Source of the DNA: Microbacterium sp. UFMG61 | GTDB lineage: Bacteria > Actinomycetota > Actinomycetes > Actinomycetales > Microbacteriaceae | Assembly: GCF_015354505.1 (NCBI RefSeq) | Contig: NZ_JACAFP010000004.1 | Coordinates: 165,497-229,496 of the forward strand | DNA length: 64,000 nt | Direction: 5' to 3' | The notes under the pieces: model-generated | Database searches by the model: none | What the model was told of the DNA's origin: nothing | Seen by the model: only the letters and a program-made list of their open reading frames with translations | Shown: positions 29,807 to 39,245 of the stretch, one piece after another | How the letters are laid out: every line of letters starts with the position of its first letter | Numbering within the stretch: position 1 is the stretch's first letter | Program-made: the position numbers and the translations under genes

Positions 29807-30250
29807 TCACTCCTGGACGGGGCGGCGACCCGCGAAAGCGGACAAGCCGTCGCGCAGGGTCGCGACCTGCTGCAAGTCCATCCCCACCGCGGCCATGACC
29901 TGTCCGGGCACGTCGAGCGCTCGATCACGCAGCGCGCGCCCGGTTTCGGTCAGGGTGATGTCCAGACGACGCTCATCCTGTGCACTGCGCTGTCTGGCCA
30001 CCAGACCATCCGCTTCGAGTCGCTTCACCAGGGGCGAAGCTGTGGCCGGCTCGAGCGCGAGGTCGGCGGCGAGATCGTTGAGCGGTCGTGGTGACCGCTC
30101 CCACAGCGCCAGCATCACGAGGTACTGCGGATGCGTGAGACCGAGTGGCTCGAGGATCGGGCGGTAGATCGCGACGACATTCCGCGCGGCGGTGACCAGC
30201 GCGAAGCAGAGCTGGTTGTCGAGCTTGAGCAGGTCCTCGGATGCCGTCAC
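29807..30250 (-). CDS. ohrR: OhrR-type MarR-family organic hydroperoxide sensor
   Basis: A 147-residue winged-helix repressor. The N-terminal LDNQLCFALVTAARN with the single conserved reactive cysteine (Cys15), followed by YRPILEPLGLTHPQYLVMLALWE, is the OhrR signature; oxidation of this Cys releases DNA in the Bacillus and Xanthomonas proteins. The wing helix region AQDERRLDITLTETG is intact. No further Cys is present, so it would be a one-Cys type. It starts with GTG at 30250, seven bases after a TATAGT -10, apparently leaderless. The usual partner ohr is not adjacent; the divergent gene encodes a small zinc-ribbon protein. Confidence 0.88.
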   Translation of the reverse strand: MTASEDLLKLDNQLCFALVTAARNVVAIYRPILEPLGLTHPQYLVMLALWERSPRPLNDLAADLALEPATASPLVKRLEADGLVARQRSAQDERRLDITLTETGRALRDRALDVPGQVMAAVGMDLQQVATLRDGLSAFAGRRPVQE

Positions 30251-30257
30251 GGCATCG

Positions 30258-30288
30258 ACTATACAACGGCACTAATGATTAGTACACT
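30258..30288. promoter_or_regulatory. Interlocked divergent promoters with MarR/OhrR operator
   Basis: The palindrome ACTAATGATTAGT (30271-30283) lies in the shared spacer of two face-to-face promoters. Rightward: TATACA (30260-30265), 17 bases, TACACT (30283-30288), then seven bases to ATG 30296. Leftward: TGTACT, 17 bases, TATAGT (30263-30258), then seven bases to GTG 30250. A bound OhrR dimer would block both promoters. Confidence 0.75.
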
Positions 30289-30295
30289 AAGCAAC

Positions 30296-30538
30296 ATGGC
30301 CCACCCGAAGGATCGCCCTCCCCTCCGCTCCCGGATCAGGGAAGCCGGCGGCCTGTACGCCTGGATCAACTCGAACCTCATCCGACTCGCCGGCCCCGCG
30401 TCTGTCGGCCCCTACGAGACGACGCCGCCGCCGACCGCGACCGAACGCGCAGAGCGCGCCTGCCCGCTCTGCGGCGCCGCGATGAGCGCGCACGAGATCG
30501 ACCGCTCGGGTCCGAAGACACTGGTGCACTGCCCCTGA
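30296..30538 (+). CDS. Small zinc-ribbon protein divergent from ohrR
   Basis: An 80-residue protein with a basic N-terminus and a C-terminal CPLCGAAMSAHEI...LVHCP motif (CxxC plus a final His-x-Cys-type end), suggesting one bound zinc. There is no signal peptide. I do not recognise a characterised family. The ATG at 30296 is preceded at seven bases by TACACT and has no Shine-Dalgarno, so a leaderless transcript is likely. Sharing an operator with OhrR suggests control by organic peroxides, and the cysteines might themselves be redox-active; both are inferences. Confidence 0.72.
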   Translation: MAHPKDRPPLRSRIREAGGLYAWINSNLIRLAGPASVGPYETTPPPTATERAERACPLCGAAMSAHEIDRSGPKTLVHCP

Positions 30539-30738
30539 TCGCGGCGGGGGGCGACGACGGCCTCCGACGGGTTCTTCTGCGGGCGCCTCAGCCCGAAGGG
30601 GCAGCGTCGCCTCGCGCCACGTCGAGCCAGAAAGCCAGGTCGTCATCGGTCGCGACAGCAGCGGGCGAGACGTCCAACCAGCCGGTCCCCATCGTCCGCG
30701 GCCCTCTCCCACCTCGCCCCTCGTGCTCGGCCTCGACC

Positions 30739-32811
30739 TCAGGCGTGCCCGGCCTTCTCCATGGCGCGCAGTTCCTTCTTGAGGTCCTGCACCTCGTCGC
30801 GCAGTCGACCCGCGAGTTCGAACTTGAGTTCGGCCGCTGCCGCGAGCATCTGATCGGACAGGTCCTGGATGACGGCTTCGAGCTGCTGCGCCCCCTCGGC
30901 GGCGATACCCGTGCGTCGCAGGTTCGGCGTCGGCGACTTGCCCTTGCCGGTCGCCCGCCCGCGACCGGACATCATTTCGGCCGTGTCCGCGCCCTCGCGC
31001 GCCAGCACCTCGGTGATGTCGGCGATGCGCTTGCGCAGCGGCTGCGGATCGATGCCGTTCTCCGTGTTGTAGGCGATCTGCTTCTCGCGACGACGATCGG
31101 TCTCCTCGATCGCCTTGGCCATCGAATCGGTGATCTTGTCGGCGTACATGTGCACCTCGCCCGACACGTTTCGCGCTGCTCGCCCGATGGTCTGGATGAG
31201 CGACGTACCCGAGCGCAGGAAGCCCTCCTTGTCGGCGTCGAGGATCGCGACCAGCGACACCTCGGGAAGGTCGAGGCCCTCACGCAGCAGGTTGATGCCG
31301 ACGAGCACGTCGTAGACACCCGCCCGCAGCTCGCTGAGCAGCTCGACGCGACGAAGGGTGTCGACGTCTGAGTGCAGGTACCGCACCCGCACGCCATGCT
31401 CGCCCAGGAAGTCGGTGAGCTCCTCGGACATCTTCTTCGTGAGCGTGGTGACGAGGACGCGCTCGTCACGGCCGACGCGCACTCGGATCTCCTCGAGCAG
31501 GTCGTCGATCTGCCCCTTCGAGGGCTTCACGATGATGTGAGGATCGACGAGTCCCGTCGGGCGGATGATCTGCTCGACCACCCCGTCGGCGATGCCCATC
31601 TCGTACTTTCCGGGAGTCGCCGAGAGGTACACGGTCTGACCGATGCGATTCTTGAACTCGTCCCAGCGCAGGGGCCTGTTGTCCATCGCGCTCGGCAGGC
31701 GGAACCCATGGTCGACGAGTGTGCGCTTGCGCGACGCGTCGCCCTCGTACATCGCACCGATCTGCGGCACGGTGACATGCGACTCGTCGATCACGAGCAG
31801 GAAGTCGTCGGGGAAGAAGTCGAGCAGCGTGTGCGGAGGCTCGCCGGGCTGACGACCGTCCATGTGCCGCGAATAGTTCTCGATACCGGAGCAGAAGCCC
31901 AGCTGCTGCAGCATCTCGAGATCGAACGTGGTGCGCATGCGCAGACGCTGCGCCTCGAGAAGCTTGCCCTGCCGCTCGAACTCCTGGAGACGCTCCTCGA
32001 GCTCGTGTTCGATCGTGCCGATCGAACGCTGGATCACGTCGGTCCCCGCCACGTAGTGCGAGGCGGGAAAGATCGGCACCGCATCGAGCTTCTCGATCAC
32101 CTCGCCCGTGAGAGGGTGCAGCGAATAGAGGGCCTCGATCTCATCGCCGAACAGCTCGATGCGGATCGCGTGCTCTTCGTACACCGGGATGATCTCGATC
32201 GTGTCGCCTCGCACGCGGAAGTTGCCGCGCGAGAAGTCGACATCGTTGCGGTTGTACTGCATCGCGATGAACTGCCGGATGAGCGCGTCGCGGTCGTACC
32301 GCTCCCCCACCTGGAGGGCGACCATCGCCCGGAGGTACTCCTCCGGCGCGCCGAGGCCGTAGATGCAGGAGACGGTCGACACGACGATCACATCGCGGCG
32401 GCTGAGGAGAGAGTTCGTGGTCGAGTGGCGCAGACGCTCGACCTCGGCGTTGATCGACGAGTCCTTCTCGATGAAGGTGTCGGTCTGCGGCACGTACGCC
32501 TCGGGCTGGTAGTAGTCGTAGTACGACACGAAGTACTCGACCGCGTTGTTGGGCATGAGCTCGCGGAACTCATTGGCGAGCTGCGCGGCCAGTGTCTTGT
32601 TGTGCGCGAGCACGAGTGTCGGACGCTGCACCTGCTCGACCAGCCAGGCGGTGGTCGCAGACTTGCCGGTACCCGTCGCACCGAGGAGCACGACGTCGGT
32701 CTCGCCCGCATTGATGCGCGATGCGAGCTCGGCGATGGCCTTCGGCTGGTCACCGGCCGGCGCGTACTCGCTGATGACCTCGAACGGACGGACACTGCGG
32801 GTGGGTTGCAT
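30739..32811 (-). CDS. uvrB: UvrABC excinuclease subunit B
   Basis: UvrB is the damage-verifying helicase-like subunit. The 690-residue protein has Walker [11 protein letters not shown] near residue 41-50, the beta-hairpin [21 protein letters not shown], helicase motifs ([19 protein letters not shown]) and a C-terminal UVR motif that contacts UvrC. Its ATG directly abuts GGAGGT with TACGCT before it, a spacing too short for a Shine-Dalgarno but right for a leaderless start. A 200-base spacer with nothing recognisable separates its end from the zinc-ribbon gene. Confidence 0.97.
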   Translation of the reverse strand: MQPTRSVRPFEVISEYAPAGDQPKAIAELASRINAGETDVVLLGATGTGKSATTAWLVEQVQRPTLVLAHNKTLAAQLANEFRELMPNNAVEYFVSYYDYYQPEAYVPQTDTFIEKDSSINAEVERLRHSTTNSLLSRRDVIVVSTVSCIYGLGAPEEYLRAMVALQVGERYDRDALIRQFIAMQYNRNDVDFSRGNFRVRGDTIEIIPVYEEHAIRIELFGDEIEALYSLHPLTGEVIEKLDAVPIFPASHYVAGTDVIQRSIGTIEHELEERLQEFERQGKLLEAQRLRMRTTFDLEMLQQLGFCSGIENYSRHMDGRQPGEPPHTLLDFFPDDFLLVIDESHVTVPQIGAMYEGDASRKRTLVDHGFRLPSAMDNRPLRWDEFKNRIGQTVYLSATPGKYEMGIADGVVEQIIRPTGLVDPHIIVKPSKGQIDDLLEEIRVRVGRDERVLVTTLTKKMSEELTDFLGEHGVRVRYLHSDVDTLRRVELLSELRAGVYDVLVGINLLREGLDLPEVSLVAILDADKEGFLRSGTSLIQTIGRAARNVSGEVHMYADKITDSMAKAIEETDRRREKQIAYNTENGIDPQPLRKRIADITEVLAREGADTAEMMSGRGRATGKGKSPTPNLRRTGIAAEGAQQLEAVIQDLSDQMLAAAAELKFELAGRLRDEVQDLKKELRAMEKAGHA

Positions 32812-32817
32812 ACCTCC

Positions 32818-32823
32818 AGCGTA
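32818..32823 (-). promoter_or_regulatory. -10-like TACGCT at leaderless spacing from uvrB
   Basis: On the minus strand TACGCT is followed by six bases (GGAGGT) and the ATG. The GGAGGT could be mistaken for a ribosome site but has zero spacing. Confidence 0.4.
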
Positions 32824-32864
32824 GGCGTGGCCACCGACATCGGGGCCGTGTCGGAGGCCGCACC

Positions 32865-32870
32865 TAGAGT
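32865..32870 (+). promoter_or_regulatory. -10-like TAGAGT, probable leaderless start
   Basis: TAGAGT, six bases (five G and C), then the GTG at 32877. Confidence 0.42.
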
Positions 32871-32876
32871 GGGGGC

Positions 32877-33494
32877 GTGATCGAGTTCATCATCGGCACC
32901 AGCCTTGCAGCGTCGGCGGGCCTCAACGCCTGGATGCCGCTGTTCCTGCTCGGCCTCGCGGATCGGCTCCTGCCCGCCGTCGAGCTGCCGTCCGCGTGGG
33001 CGTGGCTGTCGAGCGACCTCGCCCTGTGGATCGTGGGAGCTCTGCTGCTCCTCGAGATCATCGCCGACAAGATCCCCGCTCTCGACTCGATGAACGACAT
33101 CGTCCAGAGCATCCTGCGTCCGGCGGCCGGGGGCATCGCCTTCGGAGCGGGTGCGGGCGCGCAGACCGTCGCCGTCGACGATCCGGCCTCGCTCTTCGCC
33201 GACAATCAATGGGTTCCCGTGGCGGTGGGCATCGCCGTCGCACTCGTGGTCCACATCGTCAAGGCGACGGCGCGGGTGACCGCCAATGCGGCGACAGGAG
33301 GGCTCGCCGCCCCCGTCCTCAGCGCGGCGGAGGACGGCGCGTCCTTCGCCCTCGCGGCGGCCGCGATCATCGTCCCGATCCTGGCAGCCGCGCTGCTCAT
33401 CGGGCTCGTCGTCGCCGTCATCGCGCTCCTCCGCCGACGGGCTCGCCTGCGGCGCGAGCGTCAGCCCGTCGGGCGCGTGACGCGGCCGCGCTGA
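32877..33494 (+). CDS. DUF4126 domain-containing membrane protein
   Basis: A 205-residue protein with about four to five transmembrane segments. The N-terminal [19 protein letters not shown] and the central [20 protein letters not shown] are hallmarks of DUF4126, a membrane family of unknown function. The C-terminus is short and strongly basic ([11 protein letters not shown]), probably cytoplasmic. Starts with GTG. It converges on the MFS gene 22 bases away, with no visible hairpin between. Confidence 0.82.
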   Translation: MIEFIIGTSLAASAGLNAWMPLFLLGLADRLLPAVELPSAWAWLSSDLALWIVGALLLLEIIADKIPALDSMNDIVQSILRPAAGGIAFGAGAGAQTVAVDDPASLFADNQWVPVAVGIAVALVVHIVKATARVTANAATGGLAAPVLSAAEDGASFALAAAAIIVPILAAALLIGLVVAVIALLRRRARLRRERQPVGRVTRPR

Positions 33495-33516
33495 GGCCGC
33501 TCCCCGGCTGGGCCTC

Positions 33517-34749
33517 TCAGCGACGTCCGTACGGCATCCCGCGCAGAGCGGCGGCGGCGAGCATCGCGGCGATCCCGCACATCGCGAGAACGGCGACGAT
33601 GAACCACACCCAATCAGCCGCTCCGAACACCACTCCGAGCACCCAGCCGAACAGGCTCGAACCGGCGTAGTAGCCGAAGTAGTAGAGCGACGAGGCCTGA
33701 GCCCGATGATCCGGATCGGCCACAACCGGCACCCAGCCGGACGCCACCGCGTGCGCTCCGAAGAAGCCGCCGGTGAAGAGCACGAGGCCGGCGAGCACCA
33801 CGAAGGTCACGGGAGCGAGCATCGCCATCGCTCCTGCCGACATCACGGCGATCGACCCCAGCAGCACCGGGAACCGCCCCAGCCGAGAGGCCAGCACCCC
33901 CGCCCAGGGCGATGACACGGTCCCGGCGAGGTAGGCCAGGAACAGCAGGGTCACGAGCCAGACGGGAAGGGCGAAGGGCGGCTCGACGAGATGGAAGCCG
34001 AGGTAGTTGTACACCGCCACGAACGCGCCCATGAGAAGGAAGCCCTGAGCGTAGAGCGCGAGCTGCGTGGCCGAACGCAGCGGCGTCAACAACCGCGTCA
34101 GCATCCCGGTTGCGGCGTGTTCGCGGTGTCTGCCCGGGACGAAGCCTCGAGCCCGGGGCGCGAGCCACAGGAACAGCACGTCCGCGAGGGCGCACACGGC
34201 GGCCACCGTCCACATGCCGGCACGCCAACCGATCTGCTCACCGACGATTCCCGACACGATGCGTCCGAGGAGTCCCCCCACCGTCGTGCCCGCGATGTAG
34301 CTGCCCGCCGCGGTCGCCGCGTTGCGAGCACGTATCTCCTCGCTCAGATAGGCAAGTGCCACCGCCGGGACCGCACCGAGGGCCATCCCCTCGAGAAGCC
34401 GCAGCGCGAGCAGCATCTCCAGGCCCGTGCTCAGCGGCGCGACGAGCCCGAGCGCCGTCGCGGTGAGTACGCCGATCACCATGGCCTGCACGCGCCCCAG
34501 GCGATCCGCGACCATCGACCACGGGATCACGGCTGCAGCGAGTCCGAGCGTCGCCGCAGACACGGCGAGTGCCGCCGACGCCGGCGCGATGCCGAGGTCG
34601 ACCGACAACGCCGGCAGAACGGCCTGCGGCGAGTAGAGCTGCGCGAAGGTCGCGATGCCTGCGAAGAAGAGTCCGGCGATCAGCCGTCGGTACTCGGGAG
34701 AGCCGGGCGCGTGACCGGAGAACGTCACCGCGGCGTGATCCGCTCCCAC
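33517..34749 (-). CDS. Major facilitator superfamily transporter
   Basis: A 410-residue protein with about twelve hydrophobic segments. The start LIAGLFFAGIATFAQLYSPQAVLPALS and the loop motif VADRLGRVQAMVIG place it in the YnfM/arabinose-efflux-like drug transporter group; many of these export small organic molecules using the proton gradient. The substrate is unknown. It starts with GTG at 34749, 25 bases inside the end of coaE, so it is translated from the coaE transcript. Confidence 0.88.
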   Translation of the reverse strand: MGADHAAVTFSGHAPGSPEYRRLIAGLFFAGIATFAQLYSPQAVLPALSVDLGIAPASAALAVSAATLGLAAAVIPWSMVADRLGRVQAMVIGVLTATALGLVAPLSTGLEMLLALRLLEGMALGAVPAVALAYLSEEIRARNAATAAGSYIAGTTVGGLLGRIVSGIVGEQIGWRAGMWTVAAVCALADVLFLWLAPRARGFVPGRHREHAATGMLTRLLTPLRSATQLALYAQGFLLMGAFVAVYNYLGFHLVEPPFALPVWLVTLLFLAYLAGTVSSPWAGVLASRLGRFPVLLGSIAVMSAGAMAMLAPVTFVVLAGLVLFTGGFFGAHAVASGWVPVVADPDHRAQASSLYYFGYYAGSSLFGWVLGVVFGAADWVWFIVAVLAMCGIAAMLAAAALRGMPYGRR

Positions 34750-35324
34750 AGAGCATCCGTCTGCTCGAGCGTCTTCGCGATCGAACCGGACGTGTCGATG
34801 ACCTCGTCCGCGATGGCGAGCCGCTTCTCGTCCGACACCTGGGCGTCGATCCGTCCCTCGGCTTCCGCGTCCGTCATGCCGCGCAGGTCGACGAGTCGCC
34901 GCCTCCTGATGTCCGCCGGTGCATGCGCGACGACGATCAGATCCCAGGGATCGTCGACCCTGGCCTCGACGAGCAGAGGCACGTCGTACACGACCACGGA
35001 CTGCGGATCACGGTGCCCCGCCTCGTCGAAGCGTCGCTGCGATTCGGCACGGACCGCCGGATGCACGATCGCGTTCAGCTGCCCGAGCTTGTCCTTGTCG
35101 GCGAACACGACGGCACCGAGGGCCGCCCGATCGAGTGAGCCGTCAGGGGCGATGACCTCAGCGCCGAACGTCGAGGCGATCTCTGCGAGCACGGGCGATC
35201 CCGGAGCCTGGACGTCGCGGACGATCTGATCGGCGTCCACGATGGTGGCCCCGTGATCGGCGAGTCGCCGTGCGATGGTCGACTTCCCCGACGCGATGCC
35301 GCCGGTGAGCGCGATGAGTGGCAT
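34725..35324 (-). CDS. coaE: Dephospho-CoA kinase
   Basis: Catalyses the last step of coenzyme A synthesis, phosphorylating dephospho-CoA. The 199-residue P-loop kinase begins MPLIALTGGIASGKST and has the DADQIVRDV and VYDVPLLVEA motifs of CoaE. It lies close to genes that use CoA (acs and a CoA-binding protein at 35.4-39.2 kb). Start ATG 35324 is preceded at six bases by TAGACT, suggesting a leaderless message. Confidence 0.95.
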   Translation of the reverse strand: MPLIALTGGIASGKSTIARRLADHGATIVDADQIVRDVQAPGSPVLAEIASTFGAEVIAPDGSLDRAALGAVVFADKDKLGQLNAIVHPAVRAESQRRFDEAGHRDPQSVVVYDVPLLVEARVDDPWDLIVVAHAPADIRRRRLVDLRGMTDAEAEGRIDAQVSDEKRLAIADEVIDTSGSIAKTLEQTDALWERITPR

Positions 35325-35330
35325 CCCGCC

Positions 35331-35336
35331 AGTCTA
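35331..35336 (-). promoter_or_regulatory. -10-like TAGACT, probable leaderless coaE start
   Basis: On the minus strand TAGACT, six bases, then ATG 35324. It lies in the 32-base gap after the preceding operon's last gene. Confidence 0.5.
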
Positions 35337-35356
35337 GGCTTCGGCGATGCGGAGGC

Positions 35357-35941
35357 TCAGCGGCCGAGCAGCTGCCGACGCGAGCTGATCACTCCGGTGT
35401 CGAATCCGGCGAGGTGCAGTCCACCGTGGAATCGCGCATGCTCGATCTTGATGCATCGATCCATGACGACGGAGAGCCCCTCAGCCTCGGCGATGGCAGC
35501 GGCATCCTCGTTCCACGATCCGAGCTGCAGCCACAGCGCACGAGCGCCGACGTCGACGGCCTCCTGCGCGACGCCCGGCAGGTCATCGTGCCTGCGGAAG
35601 ACGTCGACGATGTCGGGGACCACGGGCAGGTCCGCGAGCGACGCGTAGACCGGCTGCCCGAGAATCTCGGTCTCGCGCGGATTGACGAAGTAGACGTCGT
35701 ACGACGAACTCGACAGCAGGTACGTGCCGACGAAGTACGACGCTCGGGCCGGGTTGTTCGATGCGCCCACGATCGCGACGGAGGTGGAGCGCCGAAGCAA
35801 CGCGAACCGCGACTGCTGGCCTGGCCCGACCCACGAGCGCCCCGGAGCCGCCGAAGCAGTCCCGGGCAGCTCGCAGGCCGCGGCCTCAGTGGGCGCCGGA
35901 AGGGCGCAGGATGCTGCGGATCCCGTATCCGTCGAGCTCAT
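35357..35941 (-). CDS. CoA-binding domain protein (YccU-like)
   Basis: A 194-residue protein whose residues 45-180 form the Rossmann-like CoA-binding domain also seen in succinyl-CoA synthetase alpha: SVAIVGASNNPARASYFVGTYLL, VYFVNPRETEILGQPVYASLADLP and ALWLQLGSWNEDAAAIAEAEGLSVVMDRCIKIEH. An N-terminal Ala/Pro-rich stretch of about 45 residues is probably disordered. The family function is not established. Its ATG overlaps the metY stop by 4 bases, so it is the last gene of the ABC-acs-metY operon. Confidence 0.85.
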   Translation of the reverse strand: MSSTDTGSAASCALPAPTEAAACELPGTASAAPGRSWVGPGQQSRFALLRRSTSVAIVGASNNPARASYFVGTYLLSSSSYDVYFVNPRETEILGQPVYASLADLPVVPDIVDVFRRHDDLPGVAQEAVDVGARALWLQLGSWNEDAAAIAEAEGLSVVMDRCIKIEHARFHGGLHLAGFDTGVISSRRQLLGR

Positions 35942-37242
35942 CGGTTCGTTCCCGTCGCGGTCGTCAGTGCCTGGTCGAGGTCCCAGATGATGTCATCGGC
36001 GTCTTCGAGGCCGACCGAGATGCGGATCAGGTCGGGGCGAACACCGGCCGCCGTGAGCTGCGCCTCGGTGAGCTGGCGGTGGGTCGTGGATGCCGGATGG
36101 ATGACGAGCGTCCTCGCGTCGCCGATGTTCGCCAGATGCGAGGCGAGCTGCAGGTTCTCGATGAGCTTCTCCCCCGCCGCGCGGCCGTCTTCGGCCTTGA
36201 CCCCGAAGGCGAAGACCGACCCCGGTCCGAGCGGCAGGTACTTCGCGGCGCGCTCATGGTGCGGATGCCCCTCGAGCCCCGCCCAGGTCACGTACTCCAC
36301 GCGGGGGTCCGAGGCCAGCCAGTCCGCGACGATGCGGGCGTTCGCGAGGTGCGCGTCGATGCGCTGCGGAAGCGTCTCGATACCCTGCAGCAGGTTGAAC
36401 GCGGACTGCGGGCTCAGCGCCGGCCCGATGTCGCGCAGCTGCTCGGTGCGGAGCTTGGTGAGGAACCCGTACTCGCCGAAGTTGTCCCACCACTTGATCC
36501 CGCCGTAGGACTCGACCGGCTCCGTCATCTGCGGGAAGCGTCCGTTGCCCCAGTCGAACGTGCCCTTCTCGATCACGACACCGCCGAGGGTCGTCCCGTG
36601 ACCGCCGAGGAACTTCGTCACCGAATGGATGACGATGTCGGCGCCGTGCTCGAGCGGACGCGCGAGGTACGGAGTGGCCAGTGTCGCGTCGACGACGAGC
36701 GGTACACCGGCGGCGTGCGCGACGTCGGCGAGCCCCTCGATGTCGGCGATCTCGCCCGACGGGTTGCCGATCATCTCGACGTAGATGACCTTCGTCTCGG
36801 GGCGGATCGCGGCGGCATAGTCGGCCGGGTCGGTCGAGGCGACGAACGTCGTCTCGACGCCGAAGCGGCGCAGCGTCACATCGAGCTGCGTCACCGTGCC
36901 GCCGTAGAGCTGCGCGGAGGCCACTACATGGTCACCCGCTCCGACGAGCGCCGCGAACGTGATGAACTCCGCGCTCATGCCCGAGGCGGTGGCGACGGCA
37001 CCGATTCCGCCCTCGAGCGAGGCCAGGCGCTCCTCGAGTGCGGCGACGGTGGGATTGCCGATGCGGGAGTAGATGTTGCCGTACTTCTGCAGAGCGAAGA
37101 GGTTGCCCGCGTCCGCCGCATCCTCGAAGACGAACGAGGTCGTCTGGTAGATGGGCACCGCGCGAGCGCCCGTGGCGGCATCGGGGGTGCCGCCGGCGTG
37201 CAGCGCCCTCGTCCGGAATCCGAAGCGATGTTCTTCCGTCAT
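35938..37242 (-). CDS. metY: O-acetylhomoserine sulfhydrylase (homocysteine synthase)
   Basis: A 434-residue PLP enzyme of the Cys/Met metabolism family. The PLP lysine lies in HSVTKFLGGHGTTLGG. The long form, with insertions such as GGIKWWDNFGEYGFLTKLRTEQLRDIGP, is typical of MetY rather than MetB/MetC. It forms homocysteine and acetate from O-acetylhomoserine and sulfide. It overlaps acs by 4 bases upstream and the CoA-binding gene by 4 bases downstream, which ties methionine synthesis to acetate activation and to the ABC importer. Confidence 0.93.
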   Translation of the reverse strand: MTEEHRFGFRTRALHAGGTPDAATGARAVPIYQTTSFVFEDAADAGNLFALQKYGNIYSRIGNPTVAALEERLASLEGGIGAVATASGMSAEFITFAALVGAGDHVVASAQLYGGTVTQLDVTLRRFGVETTFVASTDPADYAAAIRPETKVIYVEMIGNPSGEIADIEGLADVAHAAGVPLVVDATLATPYLARPLEHGADIVIHSVTKFLGGHGTTLGGVVIEKGTFDWGNGRFPQMTEPVESYGGIKWWDNFGEYGFLTKLRTEQLRDIGPALSPQSAFNLLQGIETLPQRIDAHLANARIVADWLASDPRVEYVTWAGLEGHPHHERAAKYLPLGPGSVFAFGVKAEDGRAAGEKLIENLQLASHLANIGDARTLVIHPASTTHRQLTEAQLTAAGVRPDLIRISVGLEDADDIIWDLDQALTTATGTNR

Positions 37243-39245
37243 GGTGTCCTCAGTTCAGCGTTCTCGAGCACGGCGGCGATGTCGTCGACGGCCCACGGGT
37301 TCTGCAGAGATGTCGTGTCCCCGAGCGGCGCGGGCGCGCGTCCTGCTCGTCGGTCCTGTTCGGCCTCCCAGAGCTGTGCGAGCAGTCGCCGCATGATCTT
37401 GCCCGAACGGGTCTTCGGCAGGTCGGGCACCACGACGATGTGCTTCGGCTTCGCGACAGGGCCGATGGCGGTGGCGACCTGGCCCCGGAGCTCGCTGGTC
37501 GAGACCTCAGAGCGTCCGGATGCGGTGACGAACGCGACCACGGCCTGCCCGGTGACCGCATCGGCCACGCCGGCGGTGCCCGCCTCCCCGACCGTGTCAT
37601 GCGCCACGAGGGCGGATTCGATCTCGATCGTCGACAGGCGATGTCCCGACACGTTCACGACATCGTCGAGTCGACCGAGGATCCAGATGTACCCGTCCGC
37701 GTCTCGGGTCGCCCCGTCACCGGCGACGTAGTATCCGCCGTGCTCACCGCGTCCGGCATACGCCGACCAGTACGCGTCGCGGTAGCGCTGCGAGTTGCCC
37801 CACACGGTCCGCGCCATCCCCGGCCACGGACGGCGCACGACGAGCGTGCCGGATCTCCCCGGCGCCACCTCATCACCGTTCGCGTCCACGACCGTCGCGT
37901 CGATGCCCGGCAGCGGCACGGACGCCGATCCGGGCTTGAGCGTCGTGACGCCGGGAAGCGGTGCGATCATCGCTGCCCCGGTCTCGGACTGCCACCAGGT
38001 GTCGACCACCGGGAGCTCGTCGCGCCCGAAGTTCCGGCGGAACCAGATCCACGCCTCGGGGTTGATCGCTTCGCCGACCGTTCCCAGCAGACGCAGGGTC
38101 GAGAGGTCGTGCCCCTCCGGCAGATCGGCGCCGAACCAGGTCATGAAGGTGCGGATGAGCGTGGGCGCGGTGTAGTAGACGGTCACCCCGTAGCGCTCGA
38201 TGATCTCGAGGTGTCGCTCGCGGCTCGGCGTGTCCGGCGTGCCCTCGTAGATGACCTGCGTCAGGCCGTTCGAGAGCGGACCGTAGATCTCATACGTGTG
38301 GGCGGTCACCCAGGCGAGATCCGCCGTGCACCAGTGCACGTCATCGGGCTTCGCGTCGAAGTGGGCCCAATGCGCCCAACTCGCGTGCGTGAGGTAGCCG
38401 CCGGAGGTGTGGACGAGTCCCTTCGGCTTCCCGGTGGTGCCCGACGTGTAGATGATGAAGAGCGGATGCTCGGAATCGAACGCTTCTGCCACGTGCTCGG
38501 ACGAGGCGGTGTCGACGACGTCGTGCCACCACACGTCGCGTCCCTCGGTCCAGGGCACGTCCTGCCCGGTGCGCCGGAGCACGAGGACGTGCTCGAGGTC
38601 GGGGAGGTCGGCGGCCGCGACATCGGCGGTGGACTTGACCTCGGTGGCGGTGCCGCGGCGGAACTGGCCGTCGCTCGTCACGAGCAGCTTGGCTCCGGTG
38701 TCGGCGAGCCGGAATCGCACCGCCTCAGCGGAGAACCCGCCGAACACGAGCGAGTGCACGGCGCCGATCCGCGCACAGGCGAGCGTGATCACGACCGTCT
38801 CGATCAGCACCGGGAGGTAGACCACGACGCGGTCACCGGGCCGGATGCCGAGTGCGATCAGCGCGTTGGCCGCGCGCGACACCCTCTCCTGCAGGTCGGA
38901 GTACGTCACGACGATGCGGTCGCCCGGCTCGCCTTCGAAGTGCAGAGCGACCTTGTCGCCGCGTCCGGCCTCGACGTGGCGGTCGACGCAGTTGTACGCG
39001 ACGTTGAGCCGTCCGCCGACGAACCATCGTGCGGCGGGAACGGCATCCCCGACGGGCGGCTCCCACTCGTGAGCCGTGTGCCAGGTCTCGGCCCAGTCGA
39101 GCCGCGTCGCCGCCTGCTCCCAGAAGAGGGTCGGATCCGACGCCGCCCGCGCGTACGCCTCGGCGGTCACGTTCGCCGTCGAGGCTATCCCTGCGGGCGC
39201 CGGGTACGTGCGGGTCTCGTGCAGTCGTGCTTCCGTCACGGTCAC
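37239..39245 (-). CDS. acs: Acetyl-CoA synthetase-like AMP-forming ligase
   Basis: A 668-residue member of the adenylate-forming superfamily. The P-loop YTSGTTGKPKGLVHTSGGY, the DTWWQSETGAAMIAPLPG acyl-pocket motif with the Trp typical of acetate-specific enzymes, and the C-terminal regulatory lysine in TRSGKIMRRLL are all present. It makes acetyl-CoA from acetate, ATP and CoA. I start it at GTG 39245, which makes a GTGA overlap with the permease stop; GTG 39239 is equally possible. The frame remains open upstream across the permease gene, but that is an antiparallel-frame accident and not a fusion. Confidence 0.92.
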   Translation of the reverse strand: MTVTEARLHETRTYPAPAGIASTANVTAEAYARAASDPTLFWEQAATRLDWAETWHTAHEWEPPVGDAVPAARWFVGGRLNVAYNCVDRHVEAGRGDKVALHFEGEPGDRIVVTYSDLQERVSRAANALIALGIRPGDRVVVYLPVLIETVVITLACARIGAVHSLVFGGFSAEAVRFRLADTGAKLLVTSDGQFRRGTATEVKSTADVAAADLPDLEHVLVLRRTGQDVPWTEGRDVWWHDVVDTASSEHVAEAFDSEHPLFIIYTSGTTGKPKGLVHTSGGYLTHASWAHWAHFDAKPDDVHWCTADLAWVTAHTYEIYGPLSNGLTQVIYEGTPDTPSRERHLEIIERYGVTVYYTAPTLIRTFMTWFGADLPEGHDLSTLRLLGTVGEAINPEAWIWFRRNFGRDELPVVDTWWQSETGAAMIAPLPGVTTLKPGSASVPLPGIDATVVDANGDEVAPGRSGTLVVRRPWPGMARTVWGNSQRYRDAYWSAYAGRGEHGGYYVAGDGATRDADGYIWILGRLDDVVNVSGHRLSTIEIESALVAHDTVGEAGTAGVADAVTGQAVVAFVTASGRSEVSTSELRGQVATAIGPVAKPKHIVVVPDLPKTRSGKIMRRLLAQLWEAEQDRRAGRAPAPLGDTTSLQNPWAVDDIAAVLENAELRTP

